Below are positions 16,652-25,200 of a stretch of DNA of 64,000 nucleotides, piece after piece (position 1 is the first letter of the stretch; the number at the start of each line of letters is the position of its first letter). The notes below the pieces were generated by a model that was not told the DNA's origin, did no database searches, and was given only the letters and a program-made list of their open reading frames with translations. A program made the position numbers and the translations under genes. This DNA comes from Alphaproteobacteria bacterium (GTDB taxonomy: Bacteria; Myxococcota_A; UBA796; GCA-2862545): NCBI GenBank assembly GCA_020632885.1, contig JACKEQ010000027.1, forward strand, positions 13,974 to 77,973, in the 5' to 3' direction.

Positions 16652-17836
16652 GTGGATCAGGCGGACGAGGTGATCGACCCGGACTTCGGGATGACATTCG
16701 TCGACCCGGAGCGCCCGACCTCCGCAGCGGACGTGCCGAGGCTCGGAGCGCCTACCGGCATCCCCTGGAACGCGTCGGGGCGACCGACGCGAAGAGTCGA
16801 CCGGTGCTGGCGCGTCTGGGAGATGCTCGACGAGGTGGAGGGGCCTCCGGACGTGTCAGAGGACGTGGCGCTGGACGGAGACGATGGCGAGTATCTGGCC
16901 AGCTCGTGGGAAGTGTCCTGCGGCAGCCCGAACCCGTCCGATCACCGCATCTGGGACGACGAGAGCCGCTCCCAGGTGACCTCCTGGAACACCTACCCCA
17001 GCCGCGCGAACGTCCTGATCCTGCTCCATGCCCGACGATTCACCTATTGGTGGCCCTATGACTACATCCGCACGGACCTGGTCGCAAGCTGCACTGGTGT
17101 CATGCTAGGGCCGGACTTCGTGCTGACCAACGCACACTGCCTGTCGCTCGAGAGCGGCAACGACTGGGTGAGCGAGCGGGATCCCGACCTGGTCGTCGTC
17201 TGTACTCGTGGAAACCGCGCCGGCTCGGGCTCCTTGTGCTCCACAGCCAACGATCTCGCCGTAAACCCCGCCTACCTGGCCACTTCCACGAACGGGGATG
17301 TCGACCAGGACTGGGGCGTCGTCCACCTCTCCACTCCGATTATCGCCGCAAGCGAAGCCATGTTCATGTCGACGTCCACGCCGACCACCTGGGACGACTT
17401 CAACCACCGGATATGGTCGCATGACGCCTACGAGCTCGGCTTCGAGACCACTATCGACTGGGGGCCGCCCGTCACCTATGACACCCACCCCAGTTGCCAG
17501 GCCAATCAGGTCAGCGCGGCTACCTCCAGCATCCCCGACCCTGACCCCGATCCGATAGGGTATGGCTTCGAGGACCTGTCGCTGATCGGGATGGCGCTGC
17601 ACTCTCAGGTGCTGCCCGGGACATCGGCCTCCATCAGTTCCACGCTTGTACGGACCGTGTTCGATGGCGCGGTTGGGGCCTCGGGGAGTCCCTACTTCTT
17701 CTGTCCGACCGGGAACTGCAACACCGGCATGGAGATCTTCGGTCTCCACGCCGCATACAATCCCTATGTCACGCACCGGCACCGTGGTCCCAGAGTCAAT
17801 CGCTTTCGAACGTGGGTGGAAGCCAATGCGCCGTGA
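16652..17836 (+). CDS. trypsin-like serine protease, 5' end apparently disrupted
   Basis: The 394-aa frame carries a chymotrypsin-fold triad: VLTNAHC (His), DVDQDWGVVHL (Asp) and GASGSPYF (Ser). Several cysteines suggest an exported, disulfide-bonded enzyme, yet this frame has no signal peptide. A well-placed GTG with GGGAGA occurs at 16509 and reads MPFLPSF into a CCTT tandem repeat, then stops. One extra CCTT would shift it into a signal-like stretch (LLVATASGTAPDPSAVAG) that runs in the protease frame up to a TAA at 16649, directly before the GTG at 16652. The gene is therefore either broken at its 5' end, variable by repeat slippage, or mis-sequenced. Codon use is less GC-biased than in the neighbours, hinting at transfer or decay. 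Confidence 0.7.
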   Translation: MDQADEVIDPDFGMTFVDPERPTSAADVPRLGAPTGIPWNASGRPTRRVDRCWRVWEMLDEVEGPPDVSEDVALDGDDGEYLASSWEVSCGSPNPSDHRIWDDESRSQVTSWNTYPSRANVLILLHARRFTYWWPYDYIRTDLVASCTGVMLGPDFVLTNAHCLSLESGNDWVSERDPDLVVVCTRGNRAGSGSLCSTANDLAVNPAYLATSTNGDVDQDWGVVHLSTPIIAASEAMFMSTSTPTTWDDFNHRIWSHDAYELGFETTIDWGPPVTYDTHPSCQANQVSAATSSIPDPDPDPIGYGFEDLSLIGMALHSQVLPGTSASISSTLVRTVFDGAVGASGSPYFFCPTGNCNTGMEIFGLHAAYNPYVTHRHRGPRVNRFRTWVEANAP

Positions 17837-18452
17837 GATCCCGACCCTACTCCTCCTCGTTGCGCTTGGTGGGGGTTGCCGCTCACAGACCACCGAGCAT
17901 TCCATCGAGTGCCCGGTGGGAACCCAGGAGCCCATCGATGCGCCCGTCGAGCTGAGCGCGGAGGCGCTCGCCGGCGTCTGGGCGCTCGACCCGGCGGAAG
18001 GCGTCGACTTCGACCCCATGCCGGATCTCACGGTCGGCGACTCGCAGTGGCTCTCCGGGTGGTGGCAATACGTGCCGCCCCCTCCGAGCCCTGCGGCCCA
18101 CCCGTTCTGCCAGAACGACGAGCCGGGCCGGCCACGGCGCACCGCCGCCACGAGCGGCAGCTGGGGGGAGCTCACGGTGGACGCGGTGTACACGGTCTGG
18201 GTCGAGGAGGAGGACCTCGTGGGGTGGTCTGTGCGGCTGGAGGTGCCCGACGGCGATCTCGGTGCGTTCGGGGACGCCGTGATCGCCACCCTCGCAGACC
18301 GCCTGGGTGACGATCCGCAGCTGCGGAAGGCGGAGGTCAGCATGGGTGGGGTCGTCGGGGAGACCGAGGGCGCCTACTCCGCCACCATCTGGGCATCGGG
18401 CTCCCAGGCGTACCACGCCACGAGCTTCTCCGGCACGATGCACCGTCGCTGA
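17826..18452 (+). CDS. predicted lipoprotein of unknown function
   Basis: The 208-aa product starts MRREIPTLLLLVALGGGC, a lipoprotein signal with lipobox GGGC (Cys18). The ATG at 17826 lies 11 bases inside the end of the protease gene, so the two are translationally coupled. The mature protein has a low-complexity WWQYVPPPPSP segment and then a compact domain with beta-rich pattern (VDAVYTVWVEEEDLVGWSV, EGAYSATIWASG). No domain was recognised. Being encoded next to a protease suggests a membrane-anchored partner or inhibitor, but this is speculation. Confidence 0.7.
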   Translation: MRREIPTLLLLVALGGGCRSQTTEHSIECPVGTQEPIDAPVELSAEALAGVWALDPAEGVDFDPMPDLTVGDSQWLSGWWQYVPPPPSPAAHPFCQNDEPGRPRRTAATSGSWGELTVDAVYTVWVEEEDLVGWSVRLEVPDGDLGAFGDAVIATLADRLGDDPQLRKAEVSMGGVVGETEGAYSATIWASGSQAYHATSFSGTMHRR

Positions 18453-18459
18453 CGGTGCT

Positions 18460-18996
18460 TCACCGGAGGGTGAGCCGGTACAGCAGGATGGCGCTCTCGG
18501 CGTCGGGTTCCGCCAGCACCTCCTCGAAGCCCAACGACCGGTAGAGACGCTCGCTCCCCCGGTAGCTGCGCGGCTCGTCCCAGGGACGCGTGGGGAACGC
18601 CTCCACCACGGGCGCCCCAGCGGACCGCGCGATCTCCACGAAGGCCCGCACGGCCTCCGAGGCCAGCCCGCTGCCCCGCGCCTCCGGGAGCAGCGCCAGA
18701 CACCCGATCACCCAGGCGTCCTCCCGCCCCCGCCGGGAAGCCAGGCGCGTCGCCATGGCCGGCAGCTCCGCGCGGGGGCCCCCGCCCAGCCAGCCCACGT
18801 TCGCCCCGTCCCGCACGAGCAGGAAGCCCGGACGGCGCCCGGCGCGCACGCTGGCCTCCGTGAGCGCCAGGTTCGGTCGCGTCGGATCGGCGCACCGGGC
18901 CGACCAGTCCGGCCCGAAGTCGGTCCACACAGCACAGAAGCACCCGCCGAAGCCCGGCGAGCCCAGCACGCGGCCGAAGGCCGGGAGCCCGTCCAC
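18460..18996 (-). CDS. GNAT-family N-acetyltransferase
   Basis: The product has the GNAT acetyl-CoA signature (WVIGCLALLPEARGSGLASE, then AVRAFVEIARSAGAPVVEAF) and the C-terminal LYRSLGFEEV motif. The start is uncertain. The GTG at 18996 is the only common start codon near the domain border, but homology-like sequence (LTLELVPLD) continues upstream to a CTG at 19023 that overlaps the TGA of the preceding kinase gene, which would give 187 aa. N-terminal GCFCAVWT resembles a GNAT subgroup often annotated only as acetyltransferase. The substrate is unknown. It is co-transcribed with the kinase/SUMF fusion. Confidence 0.75.
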   Translation of the reverse strand: MDGLPAFGRVLGSPGFGGCFCAVWTDFGPDWSARCADPTRPNLALTEASVRAGRRPGFLLVRDGANVGWLGGGPRAELPAMATRLASRRGREDAWVIGCLALLPEARGSGLASEAVRAFVEIARSAGAPVVEAFPTRPWDEPRSYRGSERLYRSLGFEEVLAEPDAESAILLYRLTLR

Positions 18997-19019
18997 GTCG
19001 AGCGGGACGAGCTCCAGCG

Positions 19020-21629
19020 TCAGGACCGCACCAGCCGGATGCCCACGTCGTCGTAGCGGCCGTCCGGCGCGCTCCAGCGACGCTCGGTGAGCCGGGTGGC
19101 CCCGACGTCCCGCCAGCTCCCCCCGCGGATGACCCGCGGATCGTTCCGACTGCCCGAGCCGCCCGCCTCGACCCAGCGACCCAGGATGGGACGCCCGGCC
19201 ACCGACCACGGATCGACGCACCAGCAACGCACCCCACCCGCCATGCCGCGGATTCCGTACGGGCTCTCGTCGGCCAGCGCCTCGTGGACCTTCGCGGGTC
19301 CCGGCCTGGCCTGACCGTCCGCCGTGCGCGCCCAGCCCGACTCGTAGCGCTCGCCCCACGGGTACGTGCGCCCGTCCACGCCGCGCGCGGCCTTCTCCCA
19401 CTCGTGCTCGTTGGGGAGGCGCCAGGCCTCGCCCGTGCGCTTGGCGACCCAGGCGGCGTACGCCCGGGCGGTCGCGAAGTCCACGCCGGTGATCGGCAGG
19501 TCGGGGTCCGCATCGCGGAGGTCCTGAGGCACCGAGCCCTTCCGGGTGGCCAGCCGCTCCTCGAGGAACTGGAGGAACTCCCCGATGCGCACGGGGTGCT
19601 GGCGCATCACGAAGGTGTCGCACCAGAGCCGCTCGGGAGGCAGGGCCCCCGGGTGCTCGGCGCCGCTCACGAACCAGCCGGCGGAGACCACGCGGTCCTC
19701 GAAGCCCAGCGCGCTCGCGTCAGGCAGACGCACGACGGCGGGCTCGCGCTCGCCGGGAGCCAGACCGTCCCAGTGCTCCCCGCGCCCGACCTGGACGGGG
19801 TAGTCCACCTGCGCCCGGCCAGGTGCCGAGAGCCGCAGGAGGTAGCTGCCCATCGGGAGCTCGGTGGCGAGCAGCGGTGCCCGCCCCAACACCGTGATGG
19901 GTGTCGCCACCAGCCGACGGTCCTGGTGCTCGTAGCGGTGCAGGAAGACCTCCGCGCCCTGCGGGTCCACCTGCAGTGTGAGGCGCCCGGTGCCCTTGAG
20001 GTAGGCGAGGGCCTGGTCGCGCGTGGGGTGATCGTCCGGGAGCAGCTTGGCGTGCCGGCGCAGGACGTCCACCATGGCCTGGGCACGCTCGGTCTGGCCG
20101 TCGTGCTCGGCCAGCGCGTGGTCGTCCATCCGACGGTCGAGCAGCTCGGCGCGGATGCCGTCGCTCGGCGCCAGGTGCAGCGCCCCCTCCAGCGCGGTGT
20201 GCGCGCGGTCGGCCAGCTCGTCGGCCGAGCGCAGCAGCGCCGCGGCCTCGTCCTGCTGGGCCCAGGCGGCGTGCCGGCGATCGGACGTGTCGTAGGCGGC
20301 GAGACGGGACAGGCTGGCCGCGGCACGCTTCTGGAGGACCTCGGCCTTCCCGCGCGCGTCGCGCTCCTGCTCGCGGAGGGACCGGGCCTCGGCCCGCATG
20401 GACGCCGCCCGCACGAGGTCGTCCGCCCGGGCGAGCCAGGCCTCGAGCTCCTCGGCGAGCTCGCCGATGTGCTCGTGACGGTCGGTGGGATCGCGGGAGA
20501 CCGCACGCCGGCAGGCGGCGTCGAGCTCGGACGGGATCACGACCTTGCGGCCCTTCTCCTTCATCCGCACCGACGGCGCCGGCAGGGACGCCCCCGCCGC
20601 CAGGGCATCGCGAACCTCCCGGCTCGTTCCCTCGAACGGCAGCGTGCCCGTGAGCGCCTGGAACAGCACGGCACCCAGACCCCAGACGTCCGTCCGGCTG
20701 TCGACCGTGCCGCCCGCGGCCTGCTCGGGAGCCAGCCAGGGCGCGGTGCCCGCGGTGGGCGGCAGGGGCACCTCGTCGCCCTCCATGCGCGCGAAGCCCC
20801 AGTCGACCACACCGACGTCTCCCGCCGGCTCGGCCACCAGGTTCTTCGGCTTGAGGTCGCCGTGCACGACCCCGAGCCCGTGAGCATGCTCGAGGACCCG
20901 GGCCACGCGGGCCAGCACGCCGACGAGCGACTGCAGCGACCACCCGTCCGCCGACGTGGACCAGGCGGACCCGGAGGCCGCGTGGAGCGACGCGATGGCC
21001 TGGTCGAGGGGCTGCCCGAGGGCGAGCCGCATCGCGAACCACGTGCGCCCGTCGCGATCGGTGCCCAGATCGCACACGTCCGGCACCGCGGGGTGCGAGA
21101 GGCGCGCCGAGACGCGGGTCTCGAGGAGCATGCGGCCGACGATCAGGGGATCACGGGCGTGCTCGGCACGCACGCGCTTGATCGCCAGACGGCGTCCCAG
21201 GCGACGGTCCCGGACCTCCTCGACCTCGCTGGTGCCGCCGCGACCCAGCGTACCCACGACCTCGTAACGGAAGGTGGGATCCGCCCGGGGCGGGAGGTCC
21301 AGCGGCAGCACCGACTGGAGCTGCGGGGCGGGCGGCGGCGGCGGGGTGGGCGCCGCATCGAGCGGCGTGGGCGTGGCGGCGCGGGGCGCTGCCTCCGGTG
21401 GCGTCGCTGCCCGTGGTGGGATCGCGGCCTTCGGGGTCGCCGATCGCGGGGTGGACGTGCGCGTGGGGGGCGGTGCCACGGACTCGTCTCCGAGGCTGTC
21501 TCCCGCCGACGACGCCGCACGCTCGTCGAACCACGAGTCGAAGTCGGAGTCGTACTCGCTCGAACCGGTAGCCACGGGGGGATGCACCTCGTCCCGGGGG
21601 GCTGCCCCTGGCGGATGTGCTGGCTCCAT
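19020..21629 (-). CDS. Ser/Thr protein kinase fused to a formylglycine-generating-enzyme-like (SUMF) domain
   Basis: The 869-aa protein has an acidic, proline/alanine-rich N-terminus (residues 1-115), then a kinase domain: glycine loop LGRGGTSEVEEV, LAIKRVR (catalytic Lys), HGDLKPKN, DWG in place of DFG, and APEQAAGG. A helical region with coiled-coil character spans about 390-560 (REQERDARGKAEVLQKRAAA), followed by a PEGA-like beta segment (LTLQVDPQGAEVFLHRYEH). The C-terminal 200 residues are a sulfatase-modifying-factor fold (VDFATARAYAAWVAKRTGE, EHEWEKAARG, PWGE, VIRGGSWRD). Kinase-SUMF fusions are common in Myxococcota. AGGAGGAA precedes the ATG at 21629. It is divergent from the ECF sigma factor gene. 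Confidence 0.88.
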   Translation of the reverse strand: MEPAHPPGAAPRDEVHPPVATGSSEYDSDFDSWFDERAASSAGDSLGDESVAPPPTRTSTPRSATPKAAIPPRAATPPEAAPRAATPTPLDAAPTPPPPPAPQLQSVLPLDLPPRADPTFRYEVVGTLGRGGTSEVEEVRDRRLGRRLAIKRVRAEHARDPLIVGRMLLETRVSARLSHPAVPDVCDLGTDRDGRTWFAMRLALGQPLDQAIASLHAASGSAWSTSADGWSLQSLVGVLARVARVLEHAHGLGVVHGDLKPKNLVAEPAGDVGVVDWGFARMEGDEVPLPPTAGTAPWLAPEQAAGGTVDSRTDVWGLGAVLFQALTGTLPFEGTSREVRDALAAGASLPAPSVRMKEKGRKVVIPSELDAACRRAVSRDPTDRHEHIGELAEELEAWLARADDLVRAASMRAEARSLREQERDARGKAEVLQKRAAASLSRLAAYDTSDRRHAAWAQQDEAAALLRSADELADRAHTALEGALHLAPSDGIRAELLDRRMDDHALAEHDGQTERAQAMVDVLRRHAKLLPDDHPTRDQALAYLKGTGRLTLQVDPQGAEVFLHRYEHQDRRLVATPITVLGRAPLLATELPMGSYLLRLSAPGRAQVDYPVQVGRGEHWDGLAPGEREPAVVRLPDASALGFEDRVVSAGWFVSGAEHPGALPPERLWCDTFVMRQHPVRIGEFLQFLEERLATRKGSVPQDLRDADPDLPITGVDFATARAYAAWVAKRTGEAWRLPNEHEWEKAARGVDGRTYPWGERYESGWARTADGQARPGPAKVHEALADESPYGIRGMAGGVRCWCVDPWSVAGRPILGRWVEAGGSGSRNDPRVIRGGSWRDVGATRLTERRWSAPDGRYDDVGIRLVRS

Positions 21630-21776
21630 CGTTCCTCCTGAGAGTCTCTCGGTTCTACCACGACGTTCGGCGCGAGATCCCGCACACGTGAACACGACTT
21701 CGTAGGGGTCGGCATTCGAGCCCCACTTGTGGGCGCCCGGCTGACGCGGGGGGCGCGCCGCTGATAGCATCGCGGA

Positions 21777-22295
21777 ATGAGCGAACGGTCCCTCCCGGTC
21801 GACGCCGAGCATCCGCATCTCGCCCTGGTCTACGATCAGCTCCGGGCGCTCGCGGCGCGCTACGTCGATCGCTCGCCGGGATCCACCCTCCAGCCCACGG
21901 CGCTCGTCCACGAGGCCTGGATGAAGCTCGGCCCCGAGGGTTCCTTCTCGGGTCGTGAGCACTTCGCGGCCGTCGCGTCGAAGGCCATGCGCCAGATCCT
22001 GATCGACCGGGCGCGGGCGCGCAGCCGGGCGAAGCGCGGCGGCAACCCCATCCGCACCACCCTCGCCGGGCTGGCGAGCGACGCTCCGGACCTCGACGTC
22101 GTCGACCTCTCCCGGGCCCTCGACGAGCTGGAGGCCCTCGATCCGCGCGGGGCGCGCGTGGTCGAGCTCCGGTGGTTCGGCGGCATGTCCAGCGCGGAGG
22201 CGGCGGCCCACCTCGGCGTCTCCACCCGCACCGTGGAGGCGTCCTGGCGGCTCTCCAGGGCGTGGTTGCTGGCGCGGCTCACCCCGGCGCCTTGA
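21777..22295 (+). CDS. ECF-type RNA polymerase sigma factor
   Basis: The 172-aa protein has sigma region 2 (YDQLRALAARYVD, LVHEAWMKL, REHFAAVASKAMRQILIDRA) and region 4 with an HTH (ARVVELRWFGGMSSAEAAAH, LGVSTRTVEASWRLSRAWL). The LQPTALVHEAW pattern matches the ECF subgroup often found next to Ser/Thr kinases in Planctomycetes and Myxococcota. Its TGA overlaps the TTG of the giant kinase gene, so kinase and sigma factor are produced together and probably form one signalling unit. No anti-sigma factor with a zinc motif is visible nearby. Confidence 0.92.
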   Translation: MSERSLPVDAEHPHLALVYDQLRALAARYVDRSPGSTLQPTALVHEAWMKLGPEGSFSGREHFAAVASKAMRQILIDRARARSRAKRGGNPIRTTLAGLASDAPDLDVVDLSRALDELEALDPRGARVVELRWFGGMSSAEAAAHLGVSTRTVEASWRLSRAWLLARLTPAP

Positions 22296-25200
22296 CCGTC
22301 ACCCCGCACCAGCGCCTGGCGGCCCTGTTCGAGGCCGTCTGCGACCTGTCCGGTGACGAGCTCGAGCGTGCGCTCTCGGAGCTCGGCGAGGCCGAGCGGC
22401 GCGATGTCCTCCGGCTGCTGGAGGCCGACCGGGTCGCGAGCGCTGTGTTCGGCGGCGACCGGGCTGCCGGCGCCACGCTCCTGGCGTCCGACATCGCCCA
22501 TCAGGCCGACCCATCGCGGCTCGGCCCCTACCGGATCGTCGGGCGGCTCGGCAACGGTGCGATGGGGGTCGTGTACGACGCCGAGCAGGATCACCCCCGC
22601 CGTCGCGTCGCGCTGAAGGTCCTCCACCCCTGGATGCGGACCGAGGTCGCCCTGGATCTGTTCCGGTTCGAGGCCCAGGCCCTCGGGCAGGTCCAGCACC
22701 CCGGGATCCCGGCCGTCTACCAGGCCGGCGAGAGCGACGGGGTCGCGTACCTGGCCATGGAGCGGGTCGTGGGCGTGCCGCTCCTCGAGTGGGCGGGTCG
22801 CGGCCGGACCTCGTCCACCGAGCGCATCGCCATGCTCGTGCGCATCGCCCAGGCCGTCCAGGCCGCCCACGACACCGGCCTGATCCACCGCGACCTCAAG
22901 CCCTCGAACATCCTCGTGACGGCGGACGGGGCCCCCAAGCTCCTCGACTTCGGCGTGGCGGCGAACGCGGCCTCGAGGCCCGGGAGCATCGCCGGCACGC
23001 CCGCGTACATGAGCCCCGAGCAGGCTGCGGGTCTTCCGGTGGACGCGCGGTCGGACCTCCACGCGCTCGCCACCCTGGCCTACGAGCTCCTCACCGGCCG
23101 CCTGCCCGTCGACCCCGGCACCCTCGGCGACATGGCCGAGGCCAAGCGCGTGCTGCCGCCCCCCGCCCACACCCTGCTGCCCGGCCTCGATCCGGACGTG
23201 TCCGCCGTGCTGGATCGGGCGCTGGCCCCCGACCCCGACGACCGTCACCCGAGCGTGGCGGCCTTCGCGGCGGACCTCGAGCGGGTCGCGCGGAGCGAGC
23301 CCCTGCCGTGGCGGCCACGCACGCCGGTCTATCTGGCCGGGCGGTTCCTCCGGCGCCGGCGTCGCGCGGTCGCCGTCGCCTCCGGGATCCTCGGTGGGGC
23401 CGTGGTGTTCGCCCTGGTGACCGCCGGGGCCGCCCGGGCCATGGAGACGCGGAGGCAGGACGACGCCCGCACGCGCCTCGCGGTCGCCGAGCGTCACATC
23501 GGGCGCGCCCTCGACGCGGGAGATCCCCACACGGCGGATCGTCTCTTCCGGGCCTTCGTCGACGACCCCCTCCACCAGAGCACCAGCGCGCGCGTGGAGG
23601 CCTGGCTCCACCAGGCCGATCGCCTCGAGGCGGGCGGGCGGCCCGGCGTGCGCGACGCGCTGGCCGAGGCCTACATGGGCGTCGAGCGGGCCGAGGACCT
23701 CCCCGCCGTGCAGGTCGCCCTCGCCCATCACTTCCATCACACCTCGGCGTGGGCGTCCCTCTGGCAGCTCACCACCACCCTCACCCCGGAGGCCCGCACG
23801 GCCCTGCGCGAGGAGGTGCTCGCCACGACGGTCGCGCTGCGGCGGTTCGAGGAGCTCCCCGACGACGCTCCGGACCGCGACTTCCTGGTCCAGCTCGGGA
23901 ACGCGCGACGGCTCCAGGTCGACGGGGTGGACGCACGCTGGGTGGACGTGGACGGGGACGGAGACGTCGAGATCTTCACGGAGTCCGGCGGCGAGGTCGT
24001 GCTGCTCGATGGGTTGGGCGACGTACGCGTCCGCTTCCGGTCCCCCGAGCCCACCGCCGGTATCGCGACCTCCAGCATCGCCGCGGTGGACGGCGAGCTC
24101 TGGGTGGCCGCCGGCGAGGGGAAGGCGCCGGGCCACCTGTACCGCGGGCGCGTGGTGGACGGCGTGTGGCGCGGGGAGGTCGTCGCCGAGCTCCCGGCCG
24201 GGCGGGTGATGCGCCTGGAGGCCATCCGCGACGACGGCCCCCTGCGCTTCGTGGTCGGGATGGCCTACCCGGTCCGGGGCCTCTGGGTCGCATACCCGGA
24301 CGGGAGGGTCGAGGTGGCCCACGCGAGCACGCAGGCCCTCACGAGCGACGTGATGTCGATGACCCAGGAGGACCTCGACGGGGACGGGCGTCCCGAGCTG
24401 CTGGTGGGGGTCGGCGCCTGGGCGGCCCACGACCTCCGGGTGTTCCGCTGGGAGGGCGAGCGGCTCGAGCTGATGGGCCGCAAGCGCACCGGCACACCCG
24501 GCGCCATCCTCGTGCATCCAGGAGAGACACCGAAGATCGTGGTGGGCGTCTCGAACCTGCAGGCCAACGAGCGTCTCTTCCCGCCCGACATGCCCTTCGG
24601 CCCGCCAGCCGGCCTGCACGTGTTCGACTGGGCCGGCGGCTCCCTGCGGCCCGACGGCCACATGCTGCCCCCGCTGTACGACCATCCCGACACCGGGCCC
24701 GAGAAGGCCCTCGAGAACGGCCTGCTCGGTGACTTCGACGGCGACGGGAAGCCCGACGTCGCGGTCACCCTCCGCCTGTTCCACGCGATGGCGCTCGAGA
24801 GCCTGTGGGTCGTGCTCGACGTGGCCGGCGAGCGCCGGACGTGGCTGCTGGCCGGCCTCCGGGGCATGGACGCGAGGGACCTGGACGGCGACGGCGACGA
24901 CGAGCTGATGGTGTCGGACGGCGACAAGTCCCAGTGGATCCTCGGTCTGCGCGGGTCCGACCAGCGCCTCCCGCCCCACCAGCCCGTGGGGATCACGAAC
25001 CCCCTCCCCCCTCCACCCGCCGAGGCCGATGCGGTGGTCGCCCGCGGTTGGTCCCGCGCCCGGGACCTCGCGGGGCTCGGGCTCGTCCAGGAGGCGGCGG
25101 GCGCGCTCACCATCCTCGCCGGTCTCGCGGAGGACCCCCGCATGGCCGGCGCCTGCCACCTGCAGGCCGCGCGTCTCTGGGAGGCGATCGACCACATGGA

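Noticed and set aside
17105..18343. 412-codon minus-strand frame opposite the protease and lipoprotein genes
   Set aside because: The plus strand holds a catalytic triad and a lipobox; the minus frame has low-complexity Arg/Ser/Gly content.
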